From positions 1-64,000 of the forward strand of contig JAKFVL010000016.1 of assembly GCA_021732215.1 (NCBI GenBank): a stretch of DNA of 64,000 nt. The letters are read 5' to 3'. The translations under genes were made by a program, and so were the position numbers. The notes below the pieces were generated by a model. That model did no database searches. It had not been told where the DNA came from and saw only the letters and a program-made list of their open reading frames with translations. Shown here one piece after another: positions 1 to 8,652 of the stretch. This DNA comes from Hyphomicrobiales bacterium (lineage in GTDB: Bacteria; Pseudomonadota; Alphaproteobacteria; Rhizobiales; Xanthobacteraceae). The stretch's first letter is position 1. Each line of letters begins with the position of its first letter.

Positions 1-142
1 CGTACGCCGTAAACGTCGCGCCGCCCGACTCCGCCAACACCTTCGTGATCGCCGCCGTCAGCGACGTCTTGCCATGGTCAACGTGACCAATCGTTCCAAT
101 GTTGCAATGCGGCTTGGTACGCTCAAATTTTGCTTTGGCCAT
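1..142 (-). CDS. tuf: Elongation factor Tu, N-terminal part (cut by window edge)
   Basis: The first 47 residues of EF-Tu are present, beginning [14 protein letters not shown]. The P-loop GHVDHGKT falls at residues 19-26, so this is the GTPase domain that delivers aminoacyl-tRNA to the ribosome. The start codon is at 140-142 and the gene runs off the left edge of the window. It has no upstream gene on its own strand: the neighbour at 325 is divergent. It is therefore not directly behind fusA, and a promoter should lie in 143-324. It may be a second tuf copy or a locus next to secE/nusG; the window cannot decide. Confidence 0.97.
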   Translation of the reverse strand, partial: MAKAKFERTKPHCNIGTIGHVDHGKTSLTAAITKVLAESGGATFTAY

Positions 143-324
143 CGTCTTCTACCTCGATCGGCGCCGCTCGTGCGGGTTTTCCAAATTCGCGCGCTGGTTA
201 CTGCGGAAAACGCCCCTGTTCAAGCAGGAAGTTCTGCGCCAATCTGAGGTTAATACCGTCCGCGCAGGGTCGCCGGACGGGCTCAATAACAATCCGCCTG
301 ACAAAAAATCTGGAGGCAACGCCG

Positions 325-1557
325 ATGACACCGCCGAGCGCACAAGCCCAGCCGAAACACGCCAGCCCGCTCCAGACGCCGCCGCTGCCTACAGCCAAAC
401 CCGAGAGCCTTGGCCTGTCGCCGGCGCGGCTGCAGCGCATGGCGGATTGCTTCCAGCGCGAGATCGACAAGGGAACGACGCCCGGTGTGGTCTCGATGAT
501 TGCGCGGCGCGGCCAGATCGGCTGGTTCGAGGCGCAGGGACGGCAGAGCCCGGCATCGGACGCGCCGATGACGCGCGAAAGCATCTTCCGTATTTTCTCG
601 ATGACAAAGCCGATGGTGTCGATCGCCATCATGAGCCTCGTCGAGGACGGATACATCCTGCTCAACGACCCGTTGGCAAAGTACATTCCCGAGTTCGCCA
701 ACACCAAGGTTGGCGTCGAGCGAAACGGCCAGCTTGAACTCGCGCTTCCGCTGCGCCCGATCACGATTCAGGATTTGCTGCGGCACACCTCGGGCATTTC
801 GTACGAGATCACCGGCAACGGCATGGTGCAACGGATGTACCAGAAGGCCGGCGTTCGCCGCCGCGATATCACCAACGAGCTGCACGCCAAAATGGTCGCC
901 GAACTGCCGCTGATCTGCCAGCCGGGCGCGGAGTGGAACTACTCGCGCTCGACCGACATTCTTGGCCGCGTCATCGAGGTCGTTTCCGGCAAGACGCTTG
1001 GCGCTGTCCTCACCGAGAAGATACTCGCGCCGCTGCAAATGACCGAAACCGCGTTTCACGCCGACGCCGCCAACACAAGCCGGCTGGCACAGCCGTTCGA
1101 GACCGATCCGTGGACCGGCGAGAAGGTCGCACTGTTCGATCCGCTGGAAAAACCGGCGATGGAATCGGGCGGCGGCGGACTGGTCTCGACCGCGATGGAC
1201 TATGCGCGGTTATGTCAGGCGCTACTCAACGGCGGCACGCTCGACGGCAACCGGATCATCGGCCGCAAGACGCTGGCGCTGATGGCATCAAACCATCTCG
1301 CGCCGAACGTCAAATGCGAAAGCCATCTGCTGCCGCCAGGCCATGGCTTCGGCCTCGGCTTCGCCGTGCGCACGCACGACGGCATGGCGCCGTTTGCCGG
1401 CACGCTCGGGCAGTTCTTCTGGAGCGGCATGGCGGGCACATTCTTCTGGATCGACCCGAAGGAAGAATTGTTCGCGACCTTCTTCAGCCAGGGTCCGGGC
1501 CAACGCGAATACTTCCGCACGCTGGTGCGCAGCCTCGTCTACGCGGCGGTGGAGTAA
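325..1557 (+). CDS. Serine hydrolase of the beta-lactamase/esterase family
   Basis: A 410-residue class C beta-lactamase-like (PF00144) serine hydrolase. The nucleophile motif SMTK is at residues 92-95 and the second motif Tyr-Ser-Arg is at 206-208, where class C enzymes have Tyr-x-Asn. Family members are esterases, DD-peptidases or beta-lactamases, and the substrate cannot be told from sequence. No signal peptide is visible, which favours a cytoplasmic esterase over an antibiotic-resistance enzyme. The frame is open back to 130, but ATG 325 has a GGAGG sequence 8 bases upstream and the family homology starts after it, so 325 is preferred. It is divergent from tuf and is followed by an inverted repeat. 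Confidence 0.88.
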   Translation: MTPPSAQAQPKHASPLQTPPLPTAKPESLGLSPARLQRMADCFQREIDKGTTPGVVSMIARRGQIGWFEAQGRQSPASDAPMTRESIFRIFSMTKPMVSIAIMSLVEDGYILLNDPLAKYIPEFANTKVGVERNGQLELALPLRPITIQDLLRHTSGISYEITGNGMVQRMYQKAGVRRRDITNELHAKMVAELPLICQPGAEWNYSRSTDILGRVIEVVSGKTLGAVLTEKILAPLQMTETAFHADAANTSRLAQPFETDPWTGEKVALFDPLEKPAMESGGGGLVSTAMDYARLCQALLNGGTLDGNRIIGRKTLALMASNHLAPNVKCESHLLPPGHGFGLGFAVRTHDGMAPFAGTLGQFFWSGMAGTFFWIDPKEELFATFFSQGPGQREYFRTLVRSLVYAAVE

Positions 1558-1561
1558 ACCT

Positions 1562-1662
1562 TTCGTCGTCCTGGCCAAGCGAAGCGCGAGCCGGGACCCA
1601 TACACCGAGGCCTATCGATCAGGCACGGCGTATGGGTCCCTGAGTTCGCAGGGACGACGAAT
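1562..1662. repeat. Interspersed inverted repeat, CGTCGTCC family (copy 1)
   Basis: The left end TTCGTCGTCCTGG and the right end CAGGGACGACGAA are inverted relative to each other. Inside them GGGACCCATAC and GTATGGGTCCC also pair. The same arrangement recurs at 5961-6046, so this is a mobile or amplified intergenic palindrome and not a unique terminator. It lies between convergent genes. Confidence 0.75.
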
Positions 1663-1677
1663 CCTGAATGCAATCCC

Positions 1678-2085
1678 CTATTTCTTCGGCGTCAGCGTCT
1701 CGTTTCCGCTCGCACCCGACACCGCATGAACCCAGCGGCCAGTCATCTTGCCGTCGGCGGCGATGCTGTACGTCACCAGATATTCGCCGACATAGCTGTC
1801 CTGATGGTCGCCCTTCAGGTGATCGCCGATGATGATCGCAAAATGATCGCCGGTGCGAATGCCCTTGCCGGAATAGGTGTGGCGGGTATCGACGTTGTAG
1901 CATGACACGTCATACAGCGCGTCGCTCGCCTTGAACGTGCACGTCCCGGAATAGGCGCTGTCTCTCGGGCCGATGCCCTTGCCCTGCATGACGTACTCGC
2001 CCGCCACGCTCTGCTGCGCATTCGCGGCACCAGACAGAATCAGAAATCCGCTTGCCAGCAAACCTACTCTCGTGAAATCTCGCAT
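1678..2085 (-). CDS. Exported protein of unknown function, 135 aa
   Basis: A signal peptide occupies about residues 1-23 (a hydrophobic segment ending in GAANA), so the mature protein should be periplasmic. The mature part has repeated Gly/Tyr-rich beta-type segments and two Cys residues (in GTCTF and SCYNV) that could form a disulfide. No catalytic motif is recognised. ATG 2085 has a perfect AGGAGG 5 bases upstream and is chosen over an in-frame Met six codons earlier. It is transcribed alone and convergent with the serine hydrolase. Similar small exported proteins are common in Bradyrhizobium relatives. The function is unknown. Confidence 0.8.
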   Translation of the reverse strand: MRDFTRVGLLASGFLILSGAANAQQSVAGEYVMQGKGIGPRDSAYSGTCTFKASDALYDVSCYNVDTRHTYSGKGIRTGDHFAIIIGDHLKGDHQDSYVGEYLVTYSIAADGKMTGRWVHAVSGASGNETLTPKK

Positions 2086-2189
2086 GATGCCCTCCTGAAA
2101 CAAATCGGGGCGAACCTATTCGGTCCGCCCCGTTCATGCCCGTCACGATTTCCATGCGCGGTTCACAACACTGTCAGGGACAAATCCCG

Positions 2190-2957
2190 TCAGGAGATGG
2201 TCGCGCCACCGTCGATGACGACGGTCTGACCGGTCATGAAATCTCCGGCGCGCGAGCCCATGAACACGGCGGCGCCCGCGATTTCGTCGGGTACGCCGAT
2301 GCGCAGCAACGGCGACCGCGCCGTCGATGCCTTCAGATTCTCCGGATTGTCCCACAGCGCCTTGGCGAAATCGGTCTTGATCAGGCCCGGCGCGATGCAG
2401 TTCACACGAATATTGTGCTTGCCATACTCGCAAGCGAGATTGCGCGCGAGCTGCATGTCGGCGGCCTTGGAGATGGCGTAAGCGCCGAGGATGGTCGATC
2501 CCTTGAGGCCGCCAATCGACGAGATGATGATGATTGAACCGTCCTTGCGTTCGATCATCTGCGGCACCACCATCGAGATCAGCCAGTTGTTGGCGACGAT
2601 GTTGTTGCCGAGGATTTTCGTGAACTGGTCATCGGAGATGCCGGCGAGCGGGCCGTAGTACGGGTTCGACGCCGCGTTGCAGACCAGAACGTCGATCTTG
2701 CCGAACGCCTTGTTGCTTTCGTCGATCAGGTTCTGAAGATTTTCCTTGCTCGATATGTTGGCAGCGACAGCGATTGCCGTCCCTTTGCCGAAAGTGCCGT
2801 TGACCTCCTTCGCCACCTCATCGCAGACGTCCTGCTTGCGCGATGAAATCACCACCTTGGCGCCATGCTCCGCCATACGTTCCGCGATGGCCCGGCCGAT
2901 GCCGCGTGTCGATCCGGTGATGACGGCGACTTTCCCCTTCATGTCGAACAGGCTCAT
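2190..2957 (-). CDS. SDR family NAD(P)-dependent oxidoreductase
   Basis: A 255-residue classical short-chain dehydrogenase. The cofactor motif TGSTRGIG is at residues 14-21, NAAS at 94-97, the catalytic Ser at about 146-147 and YAISK at 160-164. The C-terminal IDGGATIS is typical of FabG-like and acyl-CoA-pathway SDRs. It reduces or oxidises a carbonyl or alcohol on an unknown small substrate in the cytoplasm. The start at 2957 (MSLFDMKGK) places the Rossmann fold at the usual distance from the N-terminus; longer in-frame extensions upstream look non-coding. In this lineage such an SDR is often linked to acyl-CoA dehydrogenases, and one is encoded at 7142. Confidence 0.92.
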   Translation of the reverse strand: MSLFDMKGKVAVITGSTRGIGRAIAERMAEHGAKVVISSRKQDVCDEVAKEVNGTFGKGTAIAVAANISSKENLQNLIDESNKAFGKIDVLVCNAASNPYYGPLAGISDDQFTKILGNNIVANNWLISMVVPQMIERKDGSIIIISSIGGLKGSTILGAYAISKAADMQLARNLACEYGKHNIRVNCIAPGLIKTDFAKALWDNPENLKASTARSPLLRIGVPDEIAGAAVFMGSRAGDFMTGQTVVIDGGATIS

Positions 2958-3063
2958 AGGCGTTCCTCTCTGCGCTGTTTTGCGTCTTGAACTGTGCTTG
3001 GCTGCGACTTTATATCCACATGGTCGGCCCGGACAACTGCAACGAAACACGGCAGGCGCGAAC

Positions 3064-3222
3064 ATGAAGCTCGAAATCATCGTCCCGGTGCTGATGAGTT
3101 GCGCGCTGCTCTGGTGGGTCAGCCAGGGCATGTCGTGGAGCCGCAAGCTCGCCGTCGCGGCCGTGACACTGGCGGTGATTGTGGTCGTCCTGATCGTGGA
3201 ACGGTCGGGGGTTCTTCGCTAG
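3064..3222 (+). CDS. Small single-pass or two-pass membrane protein, 52 aa
   Basis: A short frame, divergent from the SDR gene, beginning MKLEIIVPVLMSCALL. Two hydrophobic stretches are seen, at about residues 4-20 and 30-46, separated by a basic turn (SWSRK), as in a small hairpin membrane protein. No upstream Shine-Dalgarno is strong. The family is not recognised. Coding status is inferred from the membrane-like composition and from the position between divergent and convergent neighbours. Confidence 0.5.
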   Translation: MKLEIIVPVLMSCALLWWVSQGMSWSRKLAVAAVTLAVIVVVLIVERSGVLR

Positions 3223-3228
3223 AACGTT

Positions 3229-3336
3229 TCTCCTCATCCTGAGGAGCGATCCCATTGGATCGCGTCTCGAAGGATAGAGGCCCGTATGTGGCCTCATGGT
3301 TCGAGACGCGCTTCGCGCTCCTCGCCATGAGGAGCT
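3229..3336. repeat. Interspersed inverted repeat, CCTCATCCTGAGGAGC family
   Basis: The outer segments CTCCTCATCCTGAGGAG and CTCCTCGCCATGAGGAGC are related inverted ends, and CGCGTCTCGAA pairs with TTCGAGACGCG inside. This design is common in Bradyrhizobium-group intergenic DNA. The right end touches the stop codon of the histidine phosphatase gene, so it could also form the 3' end of that transcript. Confidence 0.7.
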
Positions 3337-4075
3337 ACGCCAGCTTCGTCTCGCGCGCGATTTCCGGCCCGGCCGGCTGATGCATCGCGACGTGCTCCGG
3401 CGCGGCGATCCACGGCTGCTGGTTGACGTAGGGGATACGCCAGCCGGATTGGCCGTCGCTCGCCAGATGATCGAGCCGGGTGATCGAGCAGTTGTCGATG
3501 GTGAACGCGAGCCCCCGCTCCGGCTGATCGCGCAGCGCCACACCGATCGCCGCCTTGATGGTGCCGCCATGGGCGACGGCGACGATGTCGCGTCCTGCAT
3601 ATTGCGCGGTGATCCGCGCGATGGCTGATTGAGTCCGGCGATAGAGGTCCATGAAACTCTCGCCGTTCGGGGATGGTTCATCGATAGGCGCAAACCAGAA
3701 CGTCGTCAGATTGACCGGCAGCTTCGCAAAGAACGCAGCCCGGTTGCTGCCCTGCCAGTCGCCGAGATGCTGCTCGTTGAGATCGCCGTCATGCGCGATC
3801 GCTTCTGGCCGGGGGAAACCGGCAGCGAAGATCGCGTCCGCCGTCATGTGCGTGCGCTTGAGTTTGCTCGCCACCCACACGGCGTCGCGCGGCAACACGC
3901 GGCCCAGCGCATCGAACACCACCCGGTCGCTGCAATCACATTCGATATCGATCTGACCGTAGATATTGCCACCGTCGGTGCGGACGGGCGCGTGTCGCAC
4001 CCACCACCATCGTGTCGCCGTCACGCCAGCGGGAACGTTGTGTTGCGCGACGAACGGCTTGTCGGTGTTGGACAT
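3335..4075 (-). CDS. Histidine phosphatase family protein
   Basis: A 246-residue phosphoglycerate-mutase-like phosphatase. The catalytic RH motif is in WVRHAP (R27, H28). The supporting residues are Arg74 in SKLKRTHMTA, Glu101 in NEQHLGDW and the second histidine H169 in VAVAHGGT. The family transfers a phosphoryl group from small molecules to the active-site histidine; the substrate here is unknown (alpha-ribazole phosphatase-like and general phosphatases both fit). ATG 4075 has an AAGGGAA sequence upstream. It is transcribed alone, divergent from the SDR gene at 4206. Confidence 0.9.
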   Translation of the reverse strand: MSNTDKPFVAQHNVPAGVTATRWWWVRHAPVRTDGGNIYGQIDIECDCSDRVVFDALGRVLPRDAVWVASKLKRTHMTADAIFAAGFPRPEAIAHDGDLNEQHLGDWQGSNRAAFFAKLPVNLTTFWFAPIDEPSPNGESFMDLYRRTQSAIARITAQYAGRDIVAVAHGGTIKAAIGVALRDQPERGLAFTIDNCSITRLDHLASDGQSGWRIPYVNQQPWIAAPEHVAMHQPAGPEIARETKLA

Positions 4076-4205
4076 CGCTTGTTCCCTTCAATAGTGTTCC
4101 CCACGATCTACGGCACCGCGAAGTCCGCCTCAAGCGGAACGCGCCTCAGAAAAATTCCGCGCTACGGCATGCGCGGCACCAAAAACGCATGTGGGAGAAC
4201 GTTTC

Positions 4206-4991
4206 ATGGGTCGCCTCGAAGGCAAATCCGTCATCATCACCGGCGCAGGCTCGGGCATCGGCCGCGCCGCCTCGCTGCTGTTCACCAGGGAAGGTGCGCG
4301 GCTGATCGCAGTGGATCGCACCGACGGCGTCAAGGAAACCGTCGAGATGGTGAAGCAGGCCGGCGGCACCGCGGAGGCCGTGATGGCGGACGCCGGCTCC
4401 GAGGCGGATGTCATCGGATTCATCCGCAAGGCTGTCTCGGCCCACGGCAAGCTCGATGCGATCTGGGCCAACGCCGGAGTCAGCGGCGGTCTTGTGCCGC
4501 TCGCAGAACAGACGCCGGAGCACTGGCAAGAAGTCCTGCGCGTGAATCTGATCGGCCCGTTCCTGGCGGTGAAACATTCGATCCCGCTGATGACCGCGCA
4601 GGGCCATGGCGCGATCGTCTGCACGGCATCGGTTGCGGGCCTGAAGTCCGGCGCCAGCGGTCATCCGTATGCGGCGAGCAAGGCCGGCGTCATCAGCCTC
4701 GTGCAGACCACAGCGTATTCGCTGTCCGGCACCGGCGTGCGTATCAATGCGGTTTGTCCGGGACTAATCGAAACCGGAATGACCAAGCCGACCTTCGACC
4801 GCGCCAAACAGCGCGGCACCGAAAGCAAGATTGGACAGCTCAATCCGCTGAAGCGCGCAGGCCAGCCGCATGAACTCGCGGCGATGGGCCTTTTCCTTGC
4901 GAGCGACGATGCGTCGTACGTCAACGGACAGGCCATCCCGGTCGATGGCGGCCTCACCGCCTCGATGCCCTATACCGGCAAGCCGATCTGA
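4206..4991 (+). CDS. SDR family oxidoreductase
   Basis: A 261-residue classical SDR with TGAGSGIG at 12-19, NAG at about 89-91, catalytic Ser142 and YAASK at 155-159, ending in a typical VDGG-containing C-terminal loop. It is probably an NAD(H)-dependent dehydrogenase of an unknown alcohol or ketone. ATG 4206 follows GGGAGAA at the right spacing; an in-frame ATG at 4191 overlaps that ribosome binding site and is not preferred. It ends 10 bases from the convergent EamA gene. Confidence 0.92.
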   Translation: MGRLEGKSVIITGAGSGIGRAASLLFTREGARLIAVDRTDGVKETVEMVKQAGGTAEAVMADAGSEADVIGFIRKAVSAHGKLDAIWANAGVSGGLVPLAEQTPEHWQEVLRVNLIGPFLAVKHSIPLMTAQGHGAIVCTASVAGLKSGASGHPYAASKAGVISLVQTTAYSLSGTGVRINAVCPGLIETGMTKPTFDRAKQRGTESKIGQLNPLKRAGQPHELAAMGLFLASDDASYVNGQAIPVDGGLTASMPYTGKPI

Positions 4992-5001
4992 GCTTGAGAC
5001 A

Positions 5002-5919
5002 TCACAATCCATCCGGTGGCAGACCCGACGTGCTCGCCGCCACCGGCTGGAGCCGATTGCGGATGCGCTCGCGATAGAACGCATAAAGCCCGGACAGCAC
5101 GATGATCGATGCGCCCGTCACCATCAGCGCATCGGGCACGTCGCCGAACACGAGGTAACCGAGCAGCAGTGCCCACAGCAGCGCCGAATAGCGAAACGGC
5201 GCAACCGCCGAGATATCGCCGACGCGCAGCGCCATGATGACGCACTGGTAGCCAATCAGCAGCAGCACGGCCGCCAACGCTAGTAATCCGATCGAGCGGC
5301 TCGAAGGTGGCGTCCAGCCGCCAAGCGGGAATAGCACGAGCGCGCCCGCGACCGTCACCGTGATCGTCGTCAACAACGTGATGAACAGCGAGGGAATGTC
5401 CGCCGGAATCCGCTTGGTCGCAAGATCGCGCACGGCGCAGAACACGACCGAGACCAGCGCCAGCAGCGAGAACTGATTGAAGCCGTCAAGTCCGGGGCGG
5501 ACGATGATCAGAACCCCGATGAAACCCGCCAAGATCGCCAGCCATCGCCGCCAGCCGACGGGTTCGCCGAAAATCAGCGCGGCGCCGAGCGTGATCGCCA
5601 GCGGCAGCGCCTGAAAGATCGCCGACGTATTGGCGAGCGGCAGATGCACGATCGCAGCCAGAAACGATAGCGTGCCGCCGACCTCCCCGGCCACACGCAG
5701 CGCCACCGATTTCATCATCAGCGTCCGCAGCGGCCGGATCGCGCGCTGGTGATACGCGAGCGCCGCGATCAGCACGACGGCAAACAGCCCGCGCAGCAGG
5801 ATGACCTCGCCGAAGTTCATCTCCGACGTGACTGTCTTGGTGATCGCATCGTTCATCGTGAAGCCGGCCATGGCCGCCGCCATCAGCAGGCTTCCGCGAA
5901 GATTGGGGGCAAGGGCCAA
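5002..5919 (-). CDS. EamA/DMT family transporter
   Basis: A 305-residue inner-membrane protein with about ten hydrophobic helices in two EamA repeats, as in drug/metabolite exporters of the RhaT/YdcZ-like superfamily. The substrate cannot be inferred. The first helix carries the sequence AAAMAGFTMNDAITK, often seen in alphaproteobacterial members. The longest reading uses TTG at 5919; an in-frame ATG at 5883 begins just before the first helix and is a reasonable alternative. It is convergent with the SDR gene, and the space upstream holds an inverted repeat. Confidence 0.88.
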   Translation of the reverse strand: MALAPNLRGSLLMAAAMAGFTMNDAITKTVTSEMNFGEVILLRGLFAVVLIAALAYHQRAIRPLRTLMMKSVALRVAGEVGGTLSFLAAIVHLPLANTSAIFQALPLAITLGAALIFGEPVGWRRWLAILAGFIGVLIIVRPGLDGFNQFSLLALVSVVFCAVRDLATKRIPADIPSLFITLLTTITVTVAGALVLFPLGGWTPPSSRSIGLLALAAVLLLIGYQCVIMALRVGDISAVAPFRYSALLWALLLGYLVFGDVPDALMVTGASIIVLSGLYAFYRERIRNRLQPVAASTSGLPPDGL

Positions 5920-5960
5920 GTGTTCAGACCATTCCGCGTCAGTGACAGAAGAAAAAAGTC

Positions 5961-6046
5961 CGTCGTCCCTGCGAAAGCGGGGACCGATACGTTGCGATCT
6001 CTTTATAGGTCACAGCGTATGGGTCCTCGCATTCGCGAGGACGACA
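5961..6046. repeat. Interspersed inverted repeat, CGTCGTCC family (copy 2)
   Basis: CGTCGTCCCTGCGAA at the left faces ATTCGCGAGGACGAC at the right, with GGGACCGATAC and GTATGGGTCC as the inner pair. The same plan is seen at 1562-1662. It sits between two minus-strand genes (phosphotransferase and EamA). Confidence 0.75.
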
Positions 6047-6064
6047 ACAACAATTGATGCTTGT

Positions 6065-7129
6065 TTAGCTCGCGCCGGCCTTCTGCGCGTAAGCCCACGA
6101 CGACTGCGCCAGCGGCACGGTGCGCTTGGCCGATTCGATTGCGCGCGCATTGGCGGCGGTGCCGTCTCGAATGCGGCCGGCAATGCCTTGCGTAATACCG
6201 GCGAGCCGGAACAGGTTGTAGGCGTAGTACCAGTTCAGATCAGGCACGCTGGAGCGGCCGGTCGTCTGGCAGTACAGCTCGGCGGCCTCGTCCATCGTCG
6301 GAATCTTCAGCGCGGCGAGATCGGCGTCACCGAGACCGGGCGTCATGGTCCATTGCATCAGCAGATAGGTGAAGTCGGCCATCGGATCGCCGAGCGTCGA
6401 CAGCTCCCAATCGAGCACCGCGATGACACGCGACTCAGTCGGATGAAAAATCATGTTGTCGAGGCGATAGTCGCCGTGAACGATCGACACCCGCTCCTGC
6501 ACCGGAACGGTTTTCGGCAACCACTCGATCAGCCGCTCCATTTCCGGAATCAGCTTGGTTTCCGACGCCTTGTATTGCTTGGTCCAGCGATCGACCTGCC
6601 GTGCGAAATAGTTGCCCGGCTTGCCGAAGTCACCGAGCCCGATCTTGTCGGGCTCGAACATGTGCAGCTTCGCCAACGTTCTGACTTTGTCATTGAAGAT
6701 CGGACGCCGCTCCGATTCCGGCTGGTTCGGCAGCGTCGGATCCCACAGCACCCGGCCCTCCTCCATCGACATGATGTAGAACGCCGCGCCGATGATGCTG
6801 TCATCCATGCAGAGTGCATAGGCTTTCGCGACCGGAAAGCCCTGCTTCCCGAGGGCCGAGATCACACGAAATTCGCGGTCCACCGCATGCGCCGACGGCA
6901 ACAGCTTCCCAAACGGCTTGCGCCGCATCACGTAGGCCCTGCCCGGCGTATCGAGCCGATACGTCGGGTTCGACTGGCCGCCCTTGAACTGCGACACGGT
7001 CAGCGGGCCGGCAAAGCCTTCGACATTCTCCGACATCCAGGCTGCGAGGCGCGCTTCATCGACGCGATGCCGCTCCTCGACAGGCTTGGTGCCCGCATAA
7101 TCCTCGTCTCGCCGCGTGCCCGTCGCCAC
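6065..7129 (-). CDS. Aminoglycoside phosphotransferase-like protein of the acyl-CoA dehydrogenase-associated group
   Basis: A 354-residue protein-kinase-like (APH, PF01636) protein. The catalytic loop HGDYRLDN is at 218-225 and the metal-binding LDWELSTLGDP is at 239-249. The nucleotide-binding N-lobe has FKGGQSNPTYRL. In human ACAD10/11 this domain is fused to an acyl-CoA dehydrogenase and phosphorylates 4-hydroxyacyl-CoAs. Here it directly follows an acyl-CoA dehydrogenase gene (12-base gap), which supports the same role. The start is GTG 7129: an in-frame stop immediately upstream rules out anything longer. It is unlikely to be an antibiotic-resistance enzyme. Confidence 0.93.
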   Translation of the reverse strand: MATGTRRDEDYAGTKPVEERHRVDEARLAAWMSENVEGFAGPLTVSQFKGGQSNPTYRLDTPGRAYVMRRKPFGKLLPSAHAVDREFRVISALGKQGFPVAKAYALCMDDSIIGAAFYIMSMEEGRVLWDPTLPNQPESERRPIFNDKVRTLAKLHMFEPDKIGLGDFGKPGNYFARQVDRWTKQYKASETKLIPEMERLIEWLPKTVPVQERVSIVHGDYRLDNMIFHPTESRVIAVLDWELSTLGDPMADFTYLLMQWTMTPGLGDADLAALKIPTMDEAAELYCQTTGRSSVPDLNWYYAYNLFRLAGITQGIAGRIRDGTAANARAIESAKRTVPLAQSSWAYAQKAGAS

Positions 7130-7141
7130 GTTCGCCGCCGA

Positions 7142-8380
7142 TCAGTGTTTGACGGGATTGTTGGCGTACTTGCGCACCTCGAGACGAGCGATGGCGCGGT
7201 TGTGGACCTCGTCCGGTCCGTCGGCGAGACGCATCGTGCGCATGCTGGCGTAATCGCGCGCAAGGCCAGCATCGTCGGAGACGCCGGCAGCGCCGAATGC
7301 CTGGATCGCATTGTCGAGTATCTTCAGCGCCATGTTCGGCGCCGACACCTTGATCATCGCGATCTCGAGCTGTGCGGTCTTGTTGCCGACCTTGTCCATC
7401 ATGTCGGCTGCCTTCAGGCACAGCAGACGATTCATCTCGATGTCAGTGCGCGCCTCGCCGATGCGCTGTTCCCACACCGAATGCTCGATGATCTTCTTGC
7501 CGAACGCGGTGCGCGACGACAGCCGCTTCACCATCTTCTCCAGCGCCTCCTCGGCCTTGCCGATGGTGCGCATGCAGTGATGAATGCGGCCGGGACCGAG
7601 ACGGCCCTGCGCGATCTCGAAGCCACGGCCCTCGCCGAGCAGGATGTTGCTCGCTGGAACGCGGACGTTCTCGAGCAGCACCTGCGCGTGACCGTGCGGC
7701 GCATCGTCATAGCCGAACACGGGAAGCATCTTCTCCACCTTGATGCCGGGCGTGTCGAGCGGAACAAGAATCTGCGACTGCTGTGCGTGACGCGCGGCAT
7801 TCGGATCGGTCTTGCCCATCACGATCGCGATCTTGCAGCGCGGATCGCCGACGCCCGACGACCACCACTTGCGGCCGTTGATGACGTAGTGATCGCCGTC
7901 GCGCTTGATGGATGTTTCGATGTTGGCGGCATCCGACGATGCGACCGCAGGCTCGGTCATCAAAAACGCCGAGCGGATTTCGCCGTCCATCAGCGGACGC
8001 AGCCACTTCCTTTTGTGTTCCTTGGTGCCGTAGCGCAGCAGCACTTCCATGTTGCCGGTGTCCGGCGCGGAGCAGTTGAACACTTCGGAGGCCCAACCGA
8101 TGTGGCCCATCTGTTCGGCGAGCAGCGCGTATTCGAGGTTGGTCAGGCCGGCGCCGCGGAACTCATCGTCTTCATGCGACGACGGCGGCATGAACATGTT
8201 CCATAGACCTTCGGAGCGCGCCTTCTTCTTCAGGTCCTCGACAATCGGAATCACCTTCCAGCGATCGCCGCTCGCATCCTGCTCCTTGTAGACCGGCACC
8301 GCGGGGCGGACATGCTTCTCCATGAACGATGAAACGCGGCCGAGCCACTGCTGCTGGCGTTCCGAGAGATTGAAGTCCAT
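7142..8380 (-). CDS. Acyl-CoA dehydrogenase (ACAD10/11-like)
   Basis: A 412-residue FAD acyl-CoA dehydrogenase with N-terminal helical, middle beta and C-terminal helical domains all present. Conserved segments include [12 protein letters not shown] (substrate/FAD region), [14 protein letters not shown] and the C-terminal [11 protein letters not shown]. Together with the downstream phosphotransferase it forms a two-gene operon resembling the two halves of eukaryotic ACAD11, which process 4-hydroxy fatty acyl-CoAs. The start [12 protein letters not shown] at 8380 matches the family; in-frame codons further upstream look non-coding. Confidence 0.94.
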   Translation of the reverse strand: MDFNLSERQQQWLGRVSSFMEKHVRPAVPVYKEQDASGDRWKVIPIVEDLKKKARSEGLWNMFMPPSSHEDDEFRGAGLTNLEYALLAEQMGHIGWASEVFNCSAPDTGNMEVLLRYGTKEHKRKWLRPLMDGEIRSAFLMTEPAVASSDAANIETSIKRDGDHYVINGRKWWSSGVGDPRCKIAIVMGKTDPNAARHAQQSQILVPLDTPGIKVEKMLPVFGYDDAPHGHAQVLLENVRVPASNILLGEGRGFEIAQGRLGPGRIHHCMRTIGKAEEALEKMVKRLSSRTAFGKKIIEHSVWEQRIGEARTDIEMNRLLCLKAADMMDKVGNKTAQLEIAMIKVSAPNMALKILDNAIQAFGAAGVSDDAGLARDYASMRTMRLADGPDEVHNRAIARLEVRKYANNPVKH

Positions 8381-8652
8381 GGGGCGATCCTCACCGGTTT
8401 TGTTGCTGATTTTTGATAAGGCAATTCTATACACAGCGGCTTCCGCTCCCTGCAAGCGCCTTGGACGCGCATCAAGGTCACGGCGCTGCATTGCAGAACC
8501 GCTCTGCGGAATATCGTCAGGCCGGCGAATTCACAGGATGAAATGCCGTTCACAACCGGCTGGAGCGGGTGCAGGGAAACAGACCCCTGCACCCAACCTG
8601 GACGATCCGGCGCCGATCAGTTTCAGCCCGTCTCCGCCGGAGATTTCCTTGC

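Noticed and set aside
5801-8206. A very long open frame on the plus strand (about 800 codons) across the phosphotransferase and acyl-CoA dehydrogenase genes
   Set aside because: It is antisense to two well-supported genes. Its composition is rich in Arg and His and matches no family, as expected for an antisense shadow in high-GC DNA.
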